Of a stretch of DNA of 64,000 bases, positions 41,301 through 52,124 are shown in pieces (within the stretch, counting starts at the first letter, position 1; the number at the start of each line of letters is the position of its first letter). The DNA lies in assembly GCA_958009055.1 (NCBI GenBank), contig OY253654.1:124001-188000 (forward strand). The letters are read 5' to 3'. A program made the translations under genes and the position numbers. This stretch comes from Choricystis sp. odSpoLacu1. Lineage: Eukaryota > Chlorophyta > Trebouxiophyceae. The notes under the pieces are model-generated. The model did not search any database. It was not told the origin of the DNA and saw nothing but the letters and a program-made list of their open reading frames with translations.

Positions 41301-44107
41301 GCAAGCTGCGCACCCGGGACGGCGGCGCCCGCGACGACGCGCGGCGTGCCTTTGTGGCGGCCGTCGCGGAGCTCGGGAGTCCCTACCTCCCGTTTGCTCT
41401 CTCTGTGCTCGCCTCTGCCCTGCCTCCACGCGGCGTGTACGGCCACGTGGCCGCCTACACCGGCCACGCCTGCCTGGCCGCCGTGGCGGCGGCGGCACCG
41501 GGCGGCGTCCTCCCCCCGGGCGTGCTGGACGCGTGTGTCGACCGGGTGCTCACGCTGGTCGAGGGCGCCGTCTTTGGCTGCGCCGCGGAGGAGCGCGCCG
41601 CCGCCGGCTTTGGCGCGGGCGCCCGCGAAGTCAGGGCCGCGGTCGGCCCCCCCTCCCTGGAGCTGCTGGCGGCGGGGGTGACGTGGCGGGACAAGGCGGG
41701 CGCGCTGCTCGCGCCGCTGCGCGAGCGGCTGCCCACCGCGGCTGCGCGCCGCGACGTGGCCGACAGTGTGCGCTCCCTGCTGGCTGCCATCGTGCGTGGC
41801 GCGCGGGCCAACGCGACTGCCACGCCAGAAGACCGGCTGACGTGGGCGTACGCTTTGATCAAGGAGGGCGTGGACGCCGACGCGGCGGCGCGCGAGGCGG
41901 CCGCCCCGGCCGCCGCGTCCGCCACCCACCGCGACCGAGTGCCCGCCACCATGCGCCCCCGGGACGTGGTTGCGGCGGCCACCGCTCCTGCAGCGGACGA
42001 GAGGGCGGCCGCGCGCGCGGCGCACCTCCTGGCGGTGGCCGGCTTGGCCGCTGTCTCCTCCGACCTCAAAGCGCCGCGCCCACCCGTCGCCGCGGTGGAC
42101 GCCCTCCTCCCCCTGCTCGTCAAAGGCATGCGCTGCCGGGATGAAGGCGTGGCGGTCGGCTCCTTGAAGTGTGTCGCGGCCGCGGTGCGCCTGCCGCTGC
42201 CGTCGCTGGCAGCCGTCGCGCCAACCGCTGCCGGCGCGGCCGCGCGCTTGCTGCGCCGGGCGCCATCCCTGGACTCGCCCGCTGCAGCTGCCGCGCTCGG
42301 TCTCCTCGCTGTGCTGCTGCGGGCGGGGGGGGCGGTGCAGGACGACCCGACGGGCCCCGCGCGCGCGGTGCTCAAGCTCGCCTTCCCCCCAGGCGCGCGC
42401 CCGGGCACCCTCCCCCCTCCCCCCGCCCTCGCCTTCTTCCGCACCATTGTCGCGCGCCGTGTCCTGGTGCCCGAACTGTACGACGCTGCCGACGCGCTGC
42501 AGGATGCGGCGGTGCGGGCGCCTGGGGTGGCTGACCGCGACGCCGCGCGCCGCGCTCTTGTGGCTTTCCTGCTCGACGCCCCCCTCGGCCCCCGCCGCCT
42601 GGCCCGCCACATCGAGCGTGCGGCCGCCAACCTGGCCTACGAACACGCGGATGGGCGGGCGGCGGCGGCGGCCGTGTTAGAAGGTGTTGCCGCGGCCTTC
42701 CCGCGCACTGCTCTGGCCGAATGGGCCCCCGCCCTGCACGTTCCCCTAGCCGCCCGCCTGGCGGCCGAACCCGAGCGCGCCCCCCGCGCCGCCGCGGCGG
42801 CCGCCCTGGCCACCCTGGCGCGGCGCGTGCCGGTGGAGACGGGGGACAAACTCGCCGCGTTCTCAGTCGCCTGGCTCGCCGACGGCGACGGCCGCCGCGT
42901 GACGGCAGGCGCCCTGGCGCTGGCCGCCCAAGTGGGGGCTGAAGGTGGTGTGAGCGGTGCTGGCGTGGTCGCGCGGCGCGCGGCGGCCGCGCTGCCGCCC
43001 GCGCTGGCCGCGCTCGCGCGCTCTGCGGCCGCCGCCGAGGCGGCCGCGGCCGCCGCCCCAGACGACGGCACGCCGCCCCCGCCGCCCGGGTGGAGGGACG
43101 CATACGCGGTGTTGACGCTGCTGGAGGCGCTGGCGGATGGTGGTGGCCTGGCGGGCGGCGGGGATGATGACGCGCCTTTTGTTGCTGCCGCCTCCGCCGC
43201 CCTGTTCCCCCATGCCTGGGTGCGGTCCGCGGCGGCGCGGCTGGTGGGGCGCCGCCTGGCTGCCCCCGATGGCGGTGCCACGTTCGTAGAAGCCGCGGGC
43301 GGGGTGAGGAAGCTGGCGCGCGCGTTCTTGGTCGCAGCACAGGACGCAGCGTCGCGCGGCGACGCGCCCGCGCTCACGCAAGCCGTCAAGAATGTGGTCG
43401 CCCTGGCCCCCGCCCTGGCGGACGCGGACGAGGAGGCGGGCCTGGTGCCCGCGCCCGTGGTGGAGGATGAGCCGGTGAGTGATGGCGAGGAGGGTGGTGA
43501 CGCGTCAGCTAGCGACGACGACGACGCTGCTGCTGGCTCCGACGACGAGGGCGCCGCCTCGGACGGCGCCGCCTCCGACGCCTCCTCAGACCGCGCCGCC
43601 CCCGCCACCGGCCTCACCCTGCTGTCCGTGGCCCGCGCCGCGGCCCGCATGGCGGACGACGCTCGCCCCGACGCGCGCGACGCGCGCGGACCGGGGCTCA
43701 CCTTCATTGCTGCTTTGTGCGCCCGCCTTGGCCCCCGCGCCGCGCCCTACCTGCCGACGCTGTGTGTGCCGTTGGTGCGGCTGACGCCTGATGGCGCGGG
43801 CGGGGGGCCTGCGCCCCCCCCGGATCTCGCCGACCTCGCAGCCCAAGTGGTCGACGCCCTCCGCGCCTCCGTCGGCGCGCGCGCCTCCCTGGCCGGCTAC
43901 TCCACCGCCCGCACCACGCTCATGGCCAAGCGGCGGGCGCGGCGCACCGCCAAAGCGGTGCGCGCGGCTACTGATCCAGAGGCGGCCGCGCGCGACAAGC
44001 TGCGCAAGCAGCGGCGGCGCGCGGTGGGGCGCAAGCGCAAGATGGAGGAGGTGAAACGATTGCGCACGGCGGGCGTCAAAGTGAAGAACAGGCGGCGGGA
44101 AGCGTGA
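35314..44107 (+). CDS. UTP20: U3 snoRNP / SSU processome protein UTP20
   Basis: Giant HEAT-repeat scaffold of the 90S pre-ribosome, needed for 18S rRNA processing in the nucleolus. Exons 35314-35406, 35662-35733 and 35819-44107 give 2,817 aa, close to the ~2,500-2,800 usual for the family. The N-terminus has an acidic/basic signal (PPKKRRF). The first HEAT block carries LSVSLPQVVHNAPSLLDALL and ALLTALARDLQADAVVSVV, typical of the DRIM/UTP20 start. The C-terminal 60 residues are highly basic with TDPEAAARDKLRKQRRRAV, also typical. Acidic inserts lie near 38260-38310, 41070-41100 and 43440-43590. The last exon is 8.3 kb without an intron or frame break. Confidence 0.9.
38257..38310. repeat. Short coding tandem repeat in UTP20
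   Basis: A GGTGAAGGTGGCGACGATGG-like unit repeats imperfectly, encoding an Asp/Glu/Gly-rich insert (DDDEGEGGDDGEGGDDGA). It is a likely length-variable site within a disordered loop. Confidence 0.65.
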
Positions 44108-44291
44108 AATGGGAGTGTGGTGTGGGGAGAATGTTTTCGTTTGTTTTCTGTTTGGTTTGTTTTCGAGTTGGGGGCGTGTTTCTTTGCGGACTGGCTCGTT
44201 TTCCCCTTCGTTTAAATCAAGAAACGTAATGCTTTTGTTCGATACACTTGTGGTGGGGGGGCGGAGACAATGATGGAAACTTCCGCTCTCT

Positions 44292-45821
44292 TCACACGGC
44301 CGCTGCCGCCGCCGCGCCGTCCTTCTCCCGCGCCAACCTCTCCCTCAACTCCCTCAACCGCGCCAACCTGTCGCCACGGTCGTCACCGTCGCCGCCATTG
44401 CCGTCCTCCCTGCCCGCCAGCGCGGCCTTGGCAGCCGCTTTGCGGGCCTGCCGCTCTTCACGCTGCGCGTCGCCGCGCGCGCGCAACCGCGCTGCGCGTG
44501 CGCGCCGCCGTGCGAGCCGCCCATCCCCCCGCCCGATGGACAGGCGGGCGGCGGCGGCGGCCAGGGCTTCGCCGTCTGCTCCCACGGCGGCGGCTTCGGT
44601 GGCCCAGGTGCCGTAGTGGCCGGTCGTTTTGGCGGGGCGCAACAAGCGCGGCGCGCTCATGCACGCGTCACAGCAACACCCCCGGGTCGCGGACTTGCAC
44701 GCGTCGCACGCCAGAAACAGGTCGTTGCAGTCAATGTTGGCGCAGTTGACGTGGGGCAGGGTGGCGGGCGCGCCGCATCGCGAGCACGGCGCGGCCGCGG
44801 CGAGCGGGGGCGCGGCCTCGTCCCCGCCCGCCGCCGCGCCACCGTCGGGCGACACCGCCATGCGCGCGTCGAACACAAACAGGGACCCGTTCCAACCGTC
44901 GCCTGCCTGCTCCTTGAAGTAACGGTGGACCCCCCCCTCAAGGGTGTACAGCTTTTGAAACCCTTTCTTCTTCAGGTACGCCGAATAAATGTCGCACCGG
45001 ATGCCGCCCGTGCAGTACATCATGACGGGCGTGGTGGACGGGTCGGCGGCCGCCAGGTGGGGGGGCAGGGCGGGGCCGCCCGCTGCCGCGGTCGCGTCGG
45101 TCGGCGTCTCATTAAACTCTTCCTCCAGGGGCCGGCCCGCCCCCTGGAAGTGGCCCGCATCCCACTCGTACGCGTTGCGCACGTCCAGCACGATGGGGGT
45201 GGTGGGAGTGGCGTCGTTGGCGCCACCACTTGACTTTGGCAGCATCGCCGCCCACTGCCCCGGCGTCAGCGGCGTCGCGCGCGCGGCAGGATCAGTCACC
45301 GGCAGCTCGCCGTGCCCCCCCGCCAACGAGATGAGGCACGGCTTGTACTTTAGCCTGAGTTTGGGGTAGAGGTGCTCCCCCCCGGGCGCGACCTCAGTGT
45401 TGGGCGTGATGCCCTCAAACCCCGGCTGCGCCGCCACCCACGCCACGTACGCCTCCGTGTCCGCTTCCGGCGCCGAAAACTGGGCGTTGATGCCTTGGGG
45501 CGAGATGTAGATGCGGCCCCGGACGTCCAGGGTGGTGAGCACGCGCTCGTGCGCTTTGCGCGCCGCGCGCGCGTTGGGGATGGGCGCCAAGTGGTAAAAG
45601 TTGGTGACACGCATGCTGGCAGCGCCCGAGGCGGGTGCCACATTGTGCGTGGTCTTGGCCGCGGCGGCGGCGCCGTCTGCGGCGGCTGCAACGGTGCACA
45701 GACCGCGCGTCGAGAGCGGCAGCGGCACAGCGCGCGGCGCGCGTGCCCCCGCCGCCGCCACGACGCGGGCCACGCGCACGCCGCGCAGTGGCAGCGTTGA
45801 GAATATCAGGGAGGGCGTCAT
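44292..45821 (-). CDS. TrhO / UPF0176 rhodanese-type tRNA hydroxylase homologue
   Basis: Rhodanese-domain protein related to bacterial TrhO, which makes 5-hydroxyuridine at tRNA position 34. The single-exon frame from the ATG at 45821 gives 509 aa with an Arg/Ala-rich organelle leader. Features are the N-terminal acylphosphatase-like part (FYHLAPIPNARAAR, RGRIYISPQGINAQFSAP), the rhodanese part (VLDVRNAYEWDAGHFQGA), the catalytic loop YCTGGIRCDIYSAYLKKKGF, and LEGGVHRYFKEQ. A Cys-rich zinc-type segment follows (CSRCGAP, NCANIDCNDLFLACDAC, CCCDAC) as in the family, then a long basic-acidic helix peculiar to this protein. Confidence 0.88.
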   Translation of the reverse strand: MTPSLIFSTLPLRGVRVARVVAAAGARAPRAVPLPLSTRGLCTVAAAADGAAAAAKTTHNVAPASGAASMRVTNFYHLAPIPNARAARKAHERVLTTLDVRGRIYISPQGINAQFSAPEADTEAYVAWVAAQPGFEGITPNTEVAPGGEHLYPKLRLKYKPCLISLAGGHGELPVTDPAARATPLTPGQWAAMLPKSSGGANDATPTTPIVLDVRNAYEWDAGHFQGAGRPLEEEFNETPTDATAAAGGPALPPHLAAADPSTTPVMMYCTGGIRCDIYSAYLKKKGFQKLYTLEGGVHRYFKEQAGDGWNGSLFVFDARMAVSPDGGAAAGGDEAAPPLAAAAPCSRCGAPATLPHVNCANIDCNDLFLACDACKSATRGCCCDACMSAPRLLRPAKTTGHYGTWATEAAAVGADGEALAAAAARLSIGRGDGRLARRRARAARLRARGDAQREERQARKAAAKAALAGREDGNGGDGDDRGDRLARLRELRERLAREKDGAAAAAAV

Positions 45822-46081
45822 GGGGGCGGCGAGCAGGCGCGCGACGCGCGCGGCCAGGCGGAGCGACGTGTTTGAGGGGCAAATGCGGGCGTGCCCCTGC
45901 GAGTGTCGGGGGCGCGGCACGTGTGTGGCGCACAGGAGCGCTAGGGTATATGCACACGGGACCCGCGAGTGAGTGTGTGCCGCGTTTCCCGCGCGCGGGG
46001 GGGAGACAGCACGCCTTTTTTCCGCGAGAAGTGGTGACGGCTACCTGGCGACGTCGCTGTTTTTTGGCTATTCACCCTCCC

Positions 46082-46645
46082 TCACTCTTTCTTCGTCACA
46101 CACAGGCGGTGCCTCCTGTTGCGCTCGCAAAACGCGGCCCTCAACTCGGCTTCTCGCGCCTCCAGCTCGGCTACACGCGCGCGCGCGGCGGTCACGTCCG
46201 CCGTCAGAGCTTGGACGGTCGCCGCGAGAGCAGCTCGGGAAGGCGGTGGCGGCGACGACACACCGTCCGCAGCGTCTCTCCCGCCCCCGCCACCCAGCGG
46301 CAGGGCGGCCACCATGGCCCGCACACGCGCAGTGAACGCGTCTGCTGCCCCCCTCGGCGCAAAGAGGCCGGCACCATAGCCATACCCGACGCCGACGCCA
46401 CAGCCGACGCCGATGGCCAGCCCCGGTTTTGACCGGCCGGCGCCCACTCCCGCCACCGCGCGGCGCAGGCCTGCCAGCGGCCCTCCCAGGGCGGTATCGA
46501 CTGCTGCCACACCGCGCGTGATGCCGGCCGCTGCGTCGCCGAGGACGGGGAGGCCACTCACCTTGATCGGCAGGCCGACGCCGACGCCGACGCCGCAGCC
46601 GACGCCCAGCCCGAGGCCGGTGGTGGGGGTGAGGGAGAGGCGCAT
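46082..46645 (-). CDS. Gly-zipper protein, cadmium-induced AS8-like
   Basis: 187 aa from the ATG at 46645. Two alternating Gly/Val/Cys segments, GLGLGVGCGVGVGVG and GVGCGVGVGYGYGAG, flank a helix and resemble the membrane-inserting Gly-rich blocks of plant cadmium-induced AS8 proteins. The C-terminal half is a predicted coiled coil (AALAATVQALTADVTAARAR, VAELEAREAELRAAF) with a basic end. Function of the family is unknown. It is head-to-head with the next membrane-protein gene. Assignment rests on compositional pattern more than residue identity. Confidence 0.5.
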   Translation of the reverse strand: MRLSLTPTTGLGLGVGCGVGVGVGLPIKVSGLPVLGDAAAGITRGVAAVDTALGGPLAGLRRAVAGVGAGRSKPGLAIGVGCGVGVGYGYGAGLFAPRGAADAFTARVRAMVAALPLGGGGGRDAADGVSSPPPPSRAALAATVQALTADVTAARARVAELEAREAELRAAFCERNRRHRLCVTKKE

Positions 46646-46867
46646 GCAATGTAGCACACACACACGCCAGGACCCCCCCGATGCTGGCCGAGAAAAATGT
46701 GAGGGTTGCTTTTTCAGAAAACGACGACGCGCACTCACTCCGCTTGTGTGCGTTTTTTGTGGCCGGCGTTTTCTTCGCGCCGTGTGCGCTGGCCACCTCC
46801 CCCTCCACCCCCTGCCGCCGTTGCGAGGGAAGACCCGCCTGTGCCCTCGACCGCGCGTGCGCCCACC

Positions 46868-47772
46868 ATGGGGAGCCACAGCGGGCGGGACGAGGTTCGT
46901 GAGTGGAAAGCACCCGGCCGGATTTCTCAACGCGCCGGCCGCGCGTCCGCCGCGCGCACTGCTCCTCCCGCGCCCCCGCCTCCCGCGCACTCCCGGGCCG
47001 CTGGGAACACGCACGCACACGCGCGTTGGGCTGGGGATGGGGGGGAAGACACAGGCGCACCTCGCCGCCCCCCCCAAAAAAACACACCTTGGCTCGAGAA
47101 CCGACGCCCTTTTTTTCCCTCTCTTCTCACAAGCAGAAGACCGACAACGACGACGCCACCACCCGCCACGCGCTCGCCCTGCTCCTCGGCCCGGGCGCCC
47201 CCGTCGCCGAAAAACGACTGGGCCTGGAGGACGCGCTGACGGCGTGCCTGCCGGTGCCGGCAGTGAGAACAGCGTTTATGTCGACGTCGCGCGCCGACGC
47301 GGCGGCCGCGGCCGGCAAGCGCTCCGCGCGGCGCGCGCCGCCCCCGCCTCCACCACCACCCTCCCCCGCCGAGATTGTGGCGGCGACTGTCCCTCTGGCC
47401 CTGGCCCTCGTGTTTGCGGCGCCCGCCGCCCACGCGTACGCGGCAGCGTTGGCCCCCGCCGCGGTGCTGCTCGCGTCGCCACTCCGCGCGGCCAGTGCGG
47501 CCGCCGCCGCGCGCGCCGCGGTGGCGGCGGCCGCCATCATGACGGCGACCAGCACCCTCCTGCCCCCCCTGACCCTGGTCGCGCACGCGACGGCGGCCTG
47601 GCTGGCCGCACGGCGCGACCCGATCGCGCCGCTGGCGCCCGCCGCGACGGGGGCCGCCCTGGCGGCCGCGGGCGCCATCGCGGCCGGCAGTTCCGTCGTG
47701 GTCAGCCTGCAGACGGCTGTCGCGGCGTCCTGCCTGGGGCCGCTGCTGCTGGCGGCGGTGTTGACGACGTGA
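46868..47772 (+). CDS. Multi-span membrane protein, unknown
   Basis: Exon 1 (46868-46894, MGSHSGRDE, after a CACC ATG context) joins exon 2 (47137-47772) through a 242-nt intron to give 220 aa. The N-terminal ~70 residues are polar (RHALALLLGPGAPVAEKRLG); four to five Ala/Leu/Val helices follow (EIVAATVPLALALVFAAP, PLTLVAHATAAWLAARRDP, AALAAAGAIAAGSSVVVSLQ). No family is recognised. The first intron begins GTTCGT, a rarer donor, so exon 1 is less certain. Confidence 0.55.
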
Positions 47773-48347
47773 CCGTGTTTTTTGTTGGGTCCCTTTCTCC
47801 CCCCCCCCCCCCTCCACCCCCACACAACCAACACACCCCGGACTACCGCGATGTGGACGATGTGTTCTCCTGGAAGTAGCGCAACGACTCATTTTTTTGA
47901 CTCATTACACTTGCCTCCCTTTCTTTTTTGGGTTTCCTTTCCCGCCTTCTTTTTTTCTCATAGCCGGAGTGCCGCCTTTGTCACGCACCCCCCCCCCCGG
48001 GCCCCTTGGGGGGCTTAGGGACGCCCCACGCATTCAACGCGTGGCGTTGTGTCCAACTCTAAAGGCCTCCTCCGTGGGTGGCGGGCGCACAGAGGAATTC
48101 TCTCGGGCTGCGCCGCACCCTTTCTTTTTTTGGTCCCACCTCCCATCCTTCTCTCGCGCGTGCACGCGTTTGAGACATTGCGGCCCCTCCTCCCTACTGT
48201 GTTCTTTTTTCTTTTTGACGTGCTGCCAAGCAAAGAATACTAAGTTTTCGTTGTTTTTTTAACAAAAACCTCAAGAAAAAGGTCCTTCACAACACTCTCC
48301 CTTCTCGTTGTGGGGCGCCCCCCGCGCGCGACCGCGGCCCCCTCCCT

Positions 48348-48382
<35 letters not shown>

Positions 48383-48387
48383 ACCCC
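47773..48387. other. Intergenic region between two plus-strand genes
   Basis: About 615 bp with long T and C runs, probably 3' UTR then promoter. A small hairpin lies at 48021-48047 (ACGCC/GGCGT plus CACGC/GCGTG, loop ATTCAAC, two-base bulge). A 30-bp (CA)n run ends just before the next ATG (48352-48381). No gene is seen. Confidence 0.55.
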
Positions 48388-49784
48388 ATGTCCTCCGCCA
48401 CCGCGGCCGCCGTCGTCAGCGTGGCGGTGGGCGTCGTCACCGCGGTCAACATGGTCTGCTTGGCGGCGCACGAGCGGTCGCCTCTCCACTGCGCCGGCTT
48501 GCCCTGCCTGTTGTGGATCACCAACAGGTGAGGAGGGCATGCGGGGCGGGGAGCGGCGATGGAAGAAAAAAGGGCGGCGCGCACATGGGGCCCTCTTTGA
48601 TGAGAAAATGGCAGGCCCCCGCCAGCAACCCGCCTCGGCCGCCCTCGGCCGCACACAAAACCATTCAGGCGCACGTTTGCAAAGGCTAGATGGGCGGCAC
48701 GCAAAAAACAACAACAACAAAAAACCTTTTTTTTTCTTCCCTCTCTCTTCAGCGCCCCTAACCCTAACCCCTACTCCGACCCCTCCGCCCCCGTCGACTA
48801 CCTCGCCCTCTCCCGCCTGGACCCCGACCATTTAACGTCTTCCCACTTCCTGCCGCGCTGGGCCCTGCTGGCCCTGCGGGCGGGCGGCGTCGCATACGTG
48901 GGGGCGACTCTAGCGATCATCGCGGCTCACCGCGACTGGGGCCCCCGCCCCTGGCTCGTCTTCTACACCAACTGGACGTTCAGTCTGCTGGGATTCTGGG
49001 CGGTTCTGGGCACGGTTGTCACGGCGCGGGACGTGTGGCGGGAGGCGGCGCGCCGCGGCGCGCGCGCGCGCGGCGCCCGCGCGTGCGCCCGTCAGACCCG
49101 GGAGCCTCCACGACGCCGGCGTCGCCGTCGTCCCCCGACGCCTTGATGGGGGTGGGCGCCTCGGTCAGGCGGTCGGACGTGGACTCGCCGCCACCCTGCA
49201 GGCGGGTGCCGGCGGCGGTGCAGTCGCCCCCGCCTCCCCCCTCGCCCCCACGCCACGGGTGGCCCCCCGTCGACACCGCCTTCCTCGTCCTCACCGCCGT
49301 CGTCACCCCCGCGTCCATCTTTCTGTCCGCCTTCTTCTGGGTCGCGCTGTACCCCCACATCGCGGCGACGAGTGGGGGCGCCCCTCCGCCCACCCACATG
49401 GTGCTGGAGCATGGCGGCAACGTTGCATTGTTATTAGCCGACGCCGTCATCTCCCGCGTACCCGTCGTCTCCTACCATTTCCAGGGTGTCATCGTGTATG
49501 GATCGATTTATGTTATTTTCATGTGGATTTGGCATGGTGTGCGGGAGGACTGGATCTACCAGACGTTTGACTGGCATCGACCCCTGGCCGCCGCCGCCTA
49601 CGCCGTCCTCCCCTTCCTGCTGGCCGCCGCGTTTGCGTTGTGGTATGGCGTGGCGGCGGGGAGGGAGGCGGGGGGGCGGGCGCTGGAGAGGCGGCGGCGG
49701 AGGAGGGGGGGAGAGGGCACAGACGTGTCGACGCAGCCGTACGGGGTGGAGATGGTGACGCCGCCTCGCGGCAGCCAGGTTTGA
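48388..49784 (+). CDS. Rolling-stone / AIG1-like six-span membrane protein
   Basis: Exons 48388-48527 and 48753-49784. Hydrophobic segments appear in the family order: helix 1 (AAVVSVAVGVVTAVNMVCLA), then RWALLALRAGGVAYVGATLA, the conserved WLVFYTNWTFSLLGFW, a Pro-rich loop, then DTAFLVLTAVVTPASIFLSA, the MVLEHGGNVALLLADAVISR element, YHFQGVIVYGSIYVIFMWIW and WIYQTFDWHRP. The paired FYTNWT and H-G-x-N/S motifs are typical of Rolling-stone-type proteins, whose function is poorly known. The frame shifts by two bases in a (CG)n tract at about 49057-49072, in the cytosolic loop. Confidence 0.75.
48756..48771. repeat. Telomere-like CCCTAA repeat inside an exon
   Basis: CCCTAACCCTAACCCC begins three bases into exon 2 of the Rolling-stone-like gene and encodes Pro-Asn-Pro-Asn-Pro. 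It is two and a half units of the TTAGGG telomere repeat. Confidence 0.7.
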
Positions 49785-49910
49785 GTAGTAGCATTTATTT
49801 GTGTTTTTGTTGGTGTGTGTTTGATTCCTCTGGGGCTGGCGCCTGCGCGCGCGCTCCTTAAACAAATAGAAAAAAAAAATCAACTTCCATTAAAAACAAC
49901 CATTCTTTCT

Positions 49911-51738
49911 TCACCCCGCCTCCTCCTCTCCCTCCTCCTCAATCCCGCCCCCCTCCCCCCCCGCCGCGTTGCCCACCGCGTGCTCCAAAAGGTGGTCGAT
50001 GCCGTACTCGGCATCCTCCTCTGGCGAGCGGTCGTAGTCCTCAATGACGAGGGCAGAGTCTTTTGCTGGATCGACATCACCGTCCACCCCCGACACAAAC
50101 GAGTTGGCCATGGGATCCGCCAGGATCAGTGTCCAGGGGTGCACCATCGTGGAGCAGTCTTTAAGGCCGGCGAAAAACTTTTTCCAGGCGGCGGCCCCGC
50201 CTTTCGTGGCGGCGTCGCCGAGGGCAAAGCCTTGCGTTCGCTCGAGGGCGGAGGCCACCGACTCGACCAGCCCCTCTACCGTCGTGATCAGACCACCCAG
50301 TGTCCCTGTCGTCACCTCCAGCTCCAGCTCGGGAATAGTGAGGCGTGCCGTCTCGGCCTTGATGACGTCGCGGCGCAGGTCGGCGGGCGTGGTGACGGCG
50401 AGCGTGATGCGGCGCCCGCGCGGCGGCACGCCGCCGCCGCCTTTGACTTCAGAGTTGCGGTAGCCACACGCGTCGCACGAGTCGGCCATCAGGATGACGT
50501 CCTTGAAGAATGGGATGCGGGTGGCGTACATGCGGGTCGTGGTGGCGGCGGAGCAAGCGGCGCAGTGGCCCGGCAGTTCGACCACCTCTTCCGGGGCTGC
50601 ATAGCGCGACACCGCCGCGTCCGCCGCCTCCCCCTCCAGCCGCGCAAACGCGCGGTGGGCGGCGGCCGCGCCCACAGGGGCGGCGCCGTGGTGCGGGTTG
50701 TCTGCCGAGATGCCGTCGGGGAGGGGGGCGGGGAGCGCGGCGCCCGTGTCGGCGGGCGCGCGCGGCAACAACCCGATCGCCGCCGCCTGCTCCGCCGTCC
50801 GCTCAAAGTGGGACACCCTCAGCAGCGGGTCCCCCGGCCCACTGGACTCGATGCCCGAGTTGCCGGCGGGGTCTTCGAGGGCGAGGGTGAAGGCGGTGGC
50901 GCCGGAGGCTGCATCGTCGAGGCGCTCGCAAAACGCGTCGATCGCGCCCGCCGCGGCCGCATCCACTGCCCGCCTCTCAGGCTGCATCGCACGCAGCGCG
51001 GACGCCGCCTCCCGCAACAGGCCCTCCACCGTGGTGATGGTGCCGGCCTGGGTGCCGGCCGGGATCTCAAAGTCGAGCTCAGGCACACGAGCCGTCGCGC
51101 TCTCCGCCTTCACCAGCTGCCTGTCGCGCACGGCGGCATCGCCCGCGGCCACGGTCAGCGTGTGAATCGTGCCCTTGTCGCCAAAGGCGCCGGTGAACTG
51201 GATCTCGTTGTTGCTGTGGGGGAGGGGAGGGGGGGGGGGGGGGGAGAAAAAAAAAAAAAAAAAAACAACCCGGCACGTTCCGAGAGCCGGCCGGCAGGTG
51301 TGGGTGCAAGCGACCACCCCTCCCTCCCTTTCTCTCAACTCACCGGTTGCCGCAGTGAGGGCACTCAAAGGAGCACACCATGACCTCCCGAAAGTGGGGG
51401 ATCTTGGTCATCAGCATGCGCGTCTCGCCCTGGTGTGTGTGGGGTGGGTGGTGGGGTGGAGTCGGTCGGGCCGCCGGCGCTGCATTGGGGTGGAAGAGAG
51501 GCTGCTGCTCTCTCCGCCGCCCGCGCCTCACAATCCTCCCACTACACACACACACACACACTCCCTCTCCCTCTCTCTCTCTCTCTCCTCCCACACTCAC
51601 ATTCTCAAAGCACTTCATGCAGACGGACGGCATCGCGAGCGGCGCGTCATCGGGTGCGTCCACGACGACCACCTCGGGCTCGCCCGTGACGACGGGGGCG
51701 GCGCGGGGAGCATCGAGGGAGGCGGGTGGGGCCGACAT
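49911..51738 (-). CDS. ZPR1: ZPR1 zinc-finger protein
   Basis: Conserved eukaryotic protein that chaperones eEF1A and shuttles to the nucleus. Exons 51601-51738, 51344-51429 and 49911-51213 give 508 aa. It has the double ZPR1 module: finger 1 (SVCMKCFEN ... TRMLMTKIPHFREVMVCSFE, CPHCGNR) with its all-beta domain (NEIQFTGAFGDKGTIHTL), then finger 2 (CAACSAATTTRMYATRIPFF, DSCDACGYRNSEVK) with its own (RITLAVTTPADLRRDVIKAE). Eight zinc Cys are present. The tail is acidic. The 51214-51343 intron has an extreme polypyrimidine tract (T19 followed by about C15 on the coding strand). Confidence 0.95.
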
Positions 51739-52124
51739 GGGGACTAGTGTTGTGTGGTCCGCGGCGCAGGCGGCTCGAGAAGAGCGCTCGTTGAACAACG
51801 GCCGGAGGTTCTGTGTTTTTAAAACATTTTTTTGTCACCCGCTGTTTCTCCCATCATTAAAATCGTCTTGCTCTTGTTGTGTCTCGCGACGAATGTTTGC
51901 ATTCTAAAAAAAAGGATCAGGGGGCGAGTGTGTGGTGCATCGTGGTCCACCAGCGGGCGGCGACACACACACAAAACGCCGCCCCCATCCTCACACACCC
52001 CCCTCCCTCTCTCCCTGCATCTCCGCCACCACCACACGGCACGTCTCCGCCACCACCACACGGCACGTCGTCGCCATGCTGTGTGTCATGACATGCTTCT
52101 CACTGGGGGGCACACGCCAACGCT
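51739..52124. other. Intergenic: ZPR1 promoter and LHCB 3' UTR
   Basis: A 386-bp spacer between two minus-strand genes. It includes the 24-bp tandem duplication at about 52020-52067. No other element is evident. Confidence 0.5.
52020..52067. repeat. 24-bp tandem duplication
   Basis: The unit TCTCCGCCACCACCACACGG plus CACG occurs twice in direct succession, just 3' of the LHCB stop (within its 3' UTR). Confidence 0.75.

Noticed and set aside
34713..44107. Fusion of the tail-anchored protein with UTP20
   Set aside because: They are on the same strand and 71 bp apart, but the first has its own in-frame stop after a membrane tail, and UTP20 has its own Met with the expected N-terminus.
47773..47879. 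Extra last exon encoding DYRDVDDVFSWK after the multi-span membrane protein
   Set aside because: The segment reads well, but there is no AG acceptor between the stop at 47772 and the segment, so it cannot be spliced in by normal rules.
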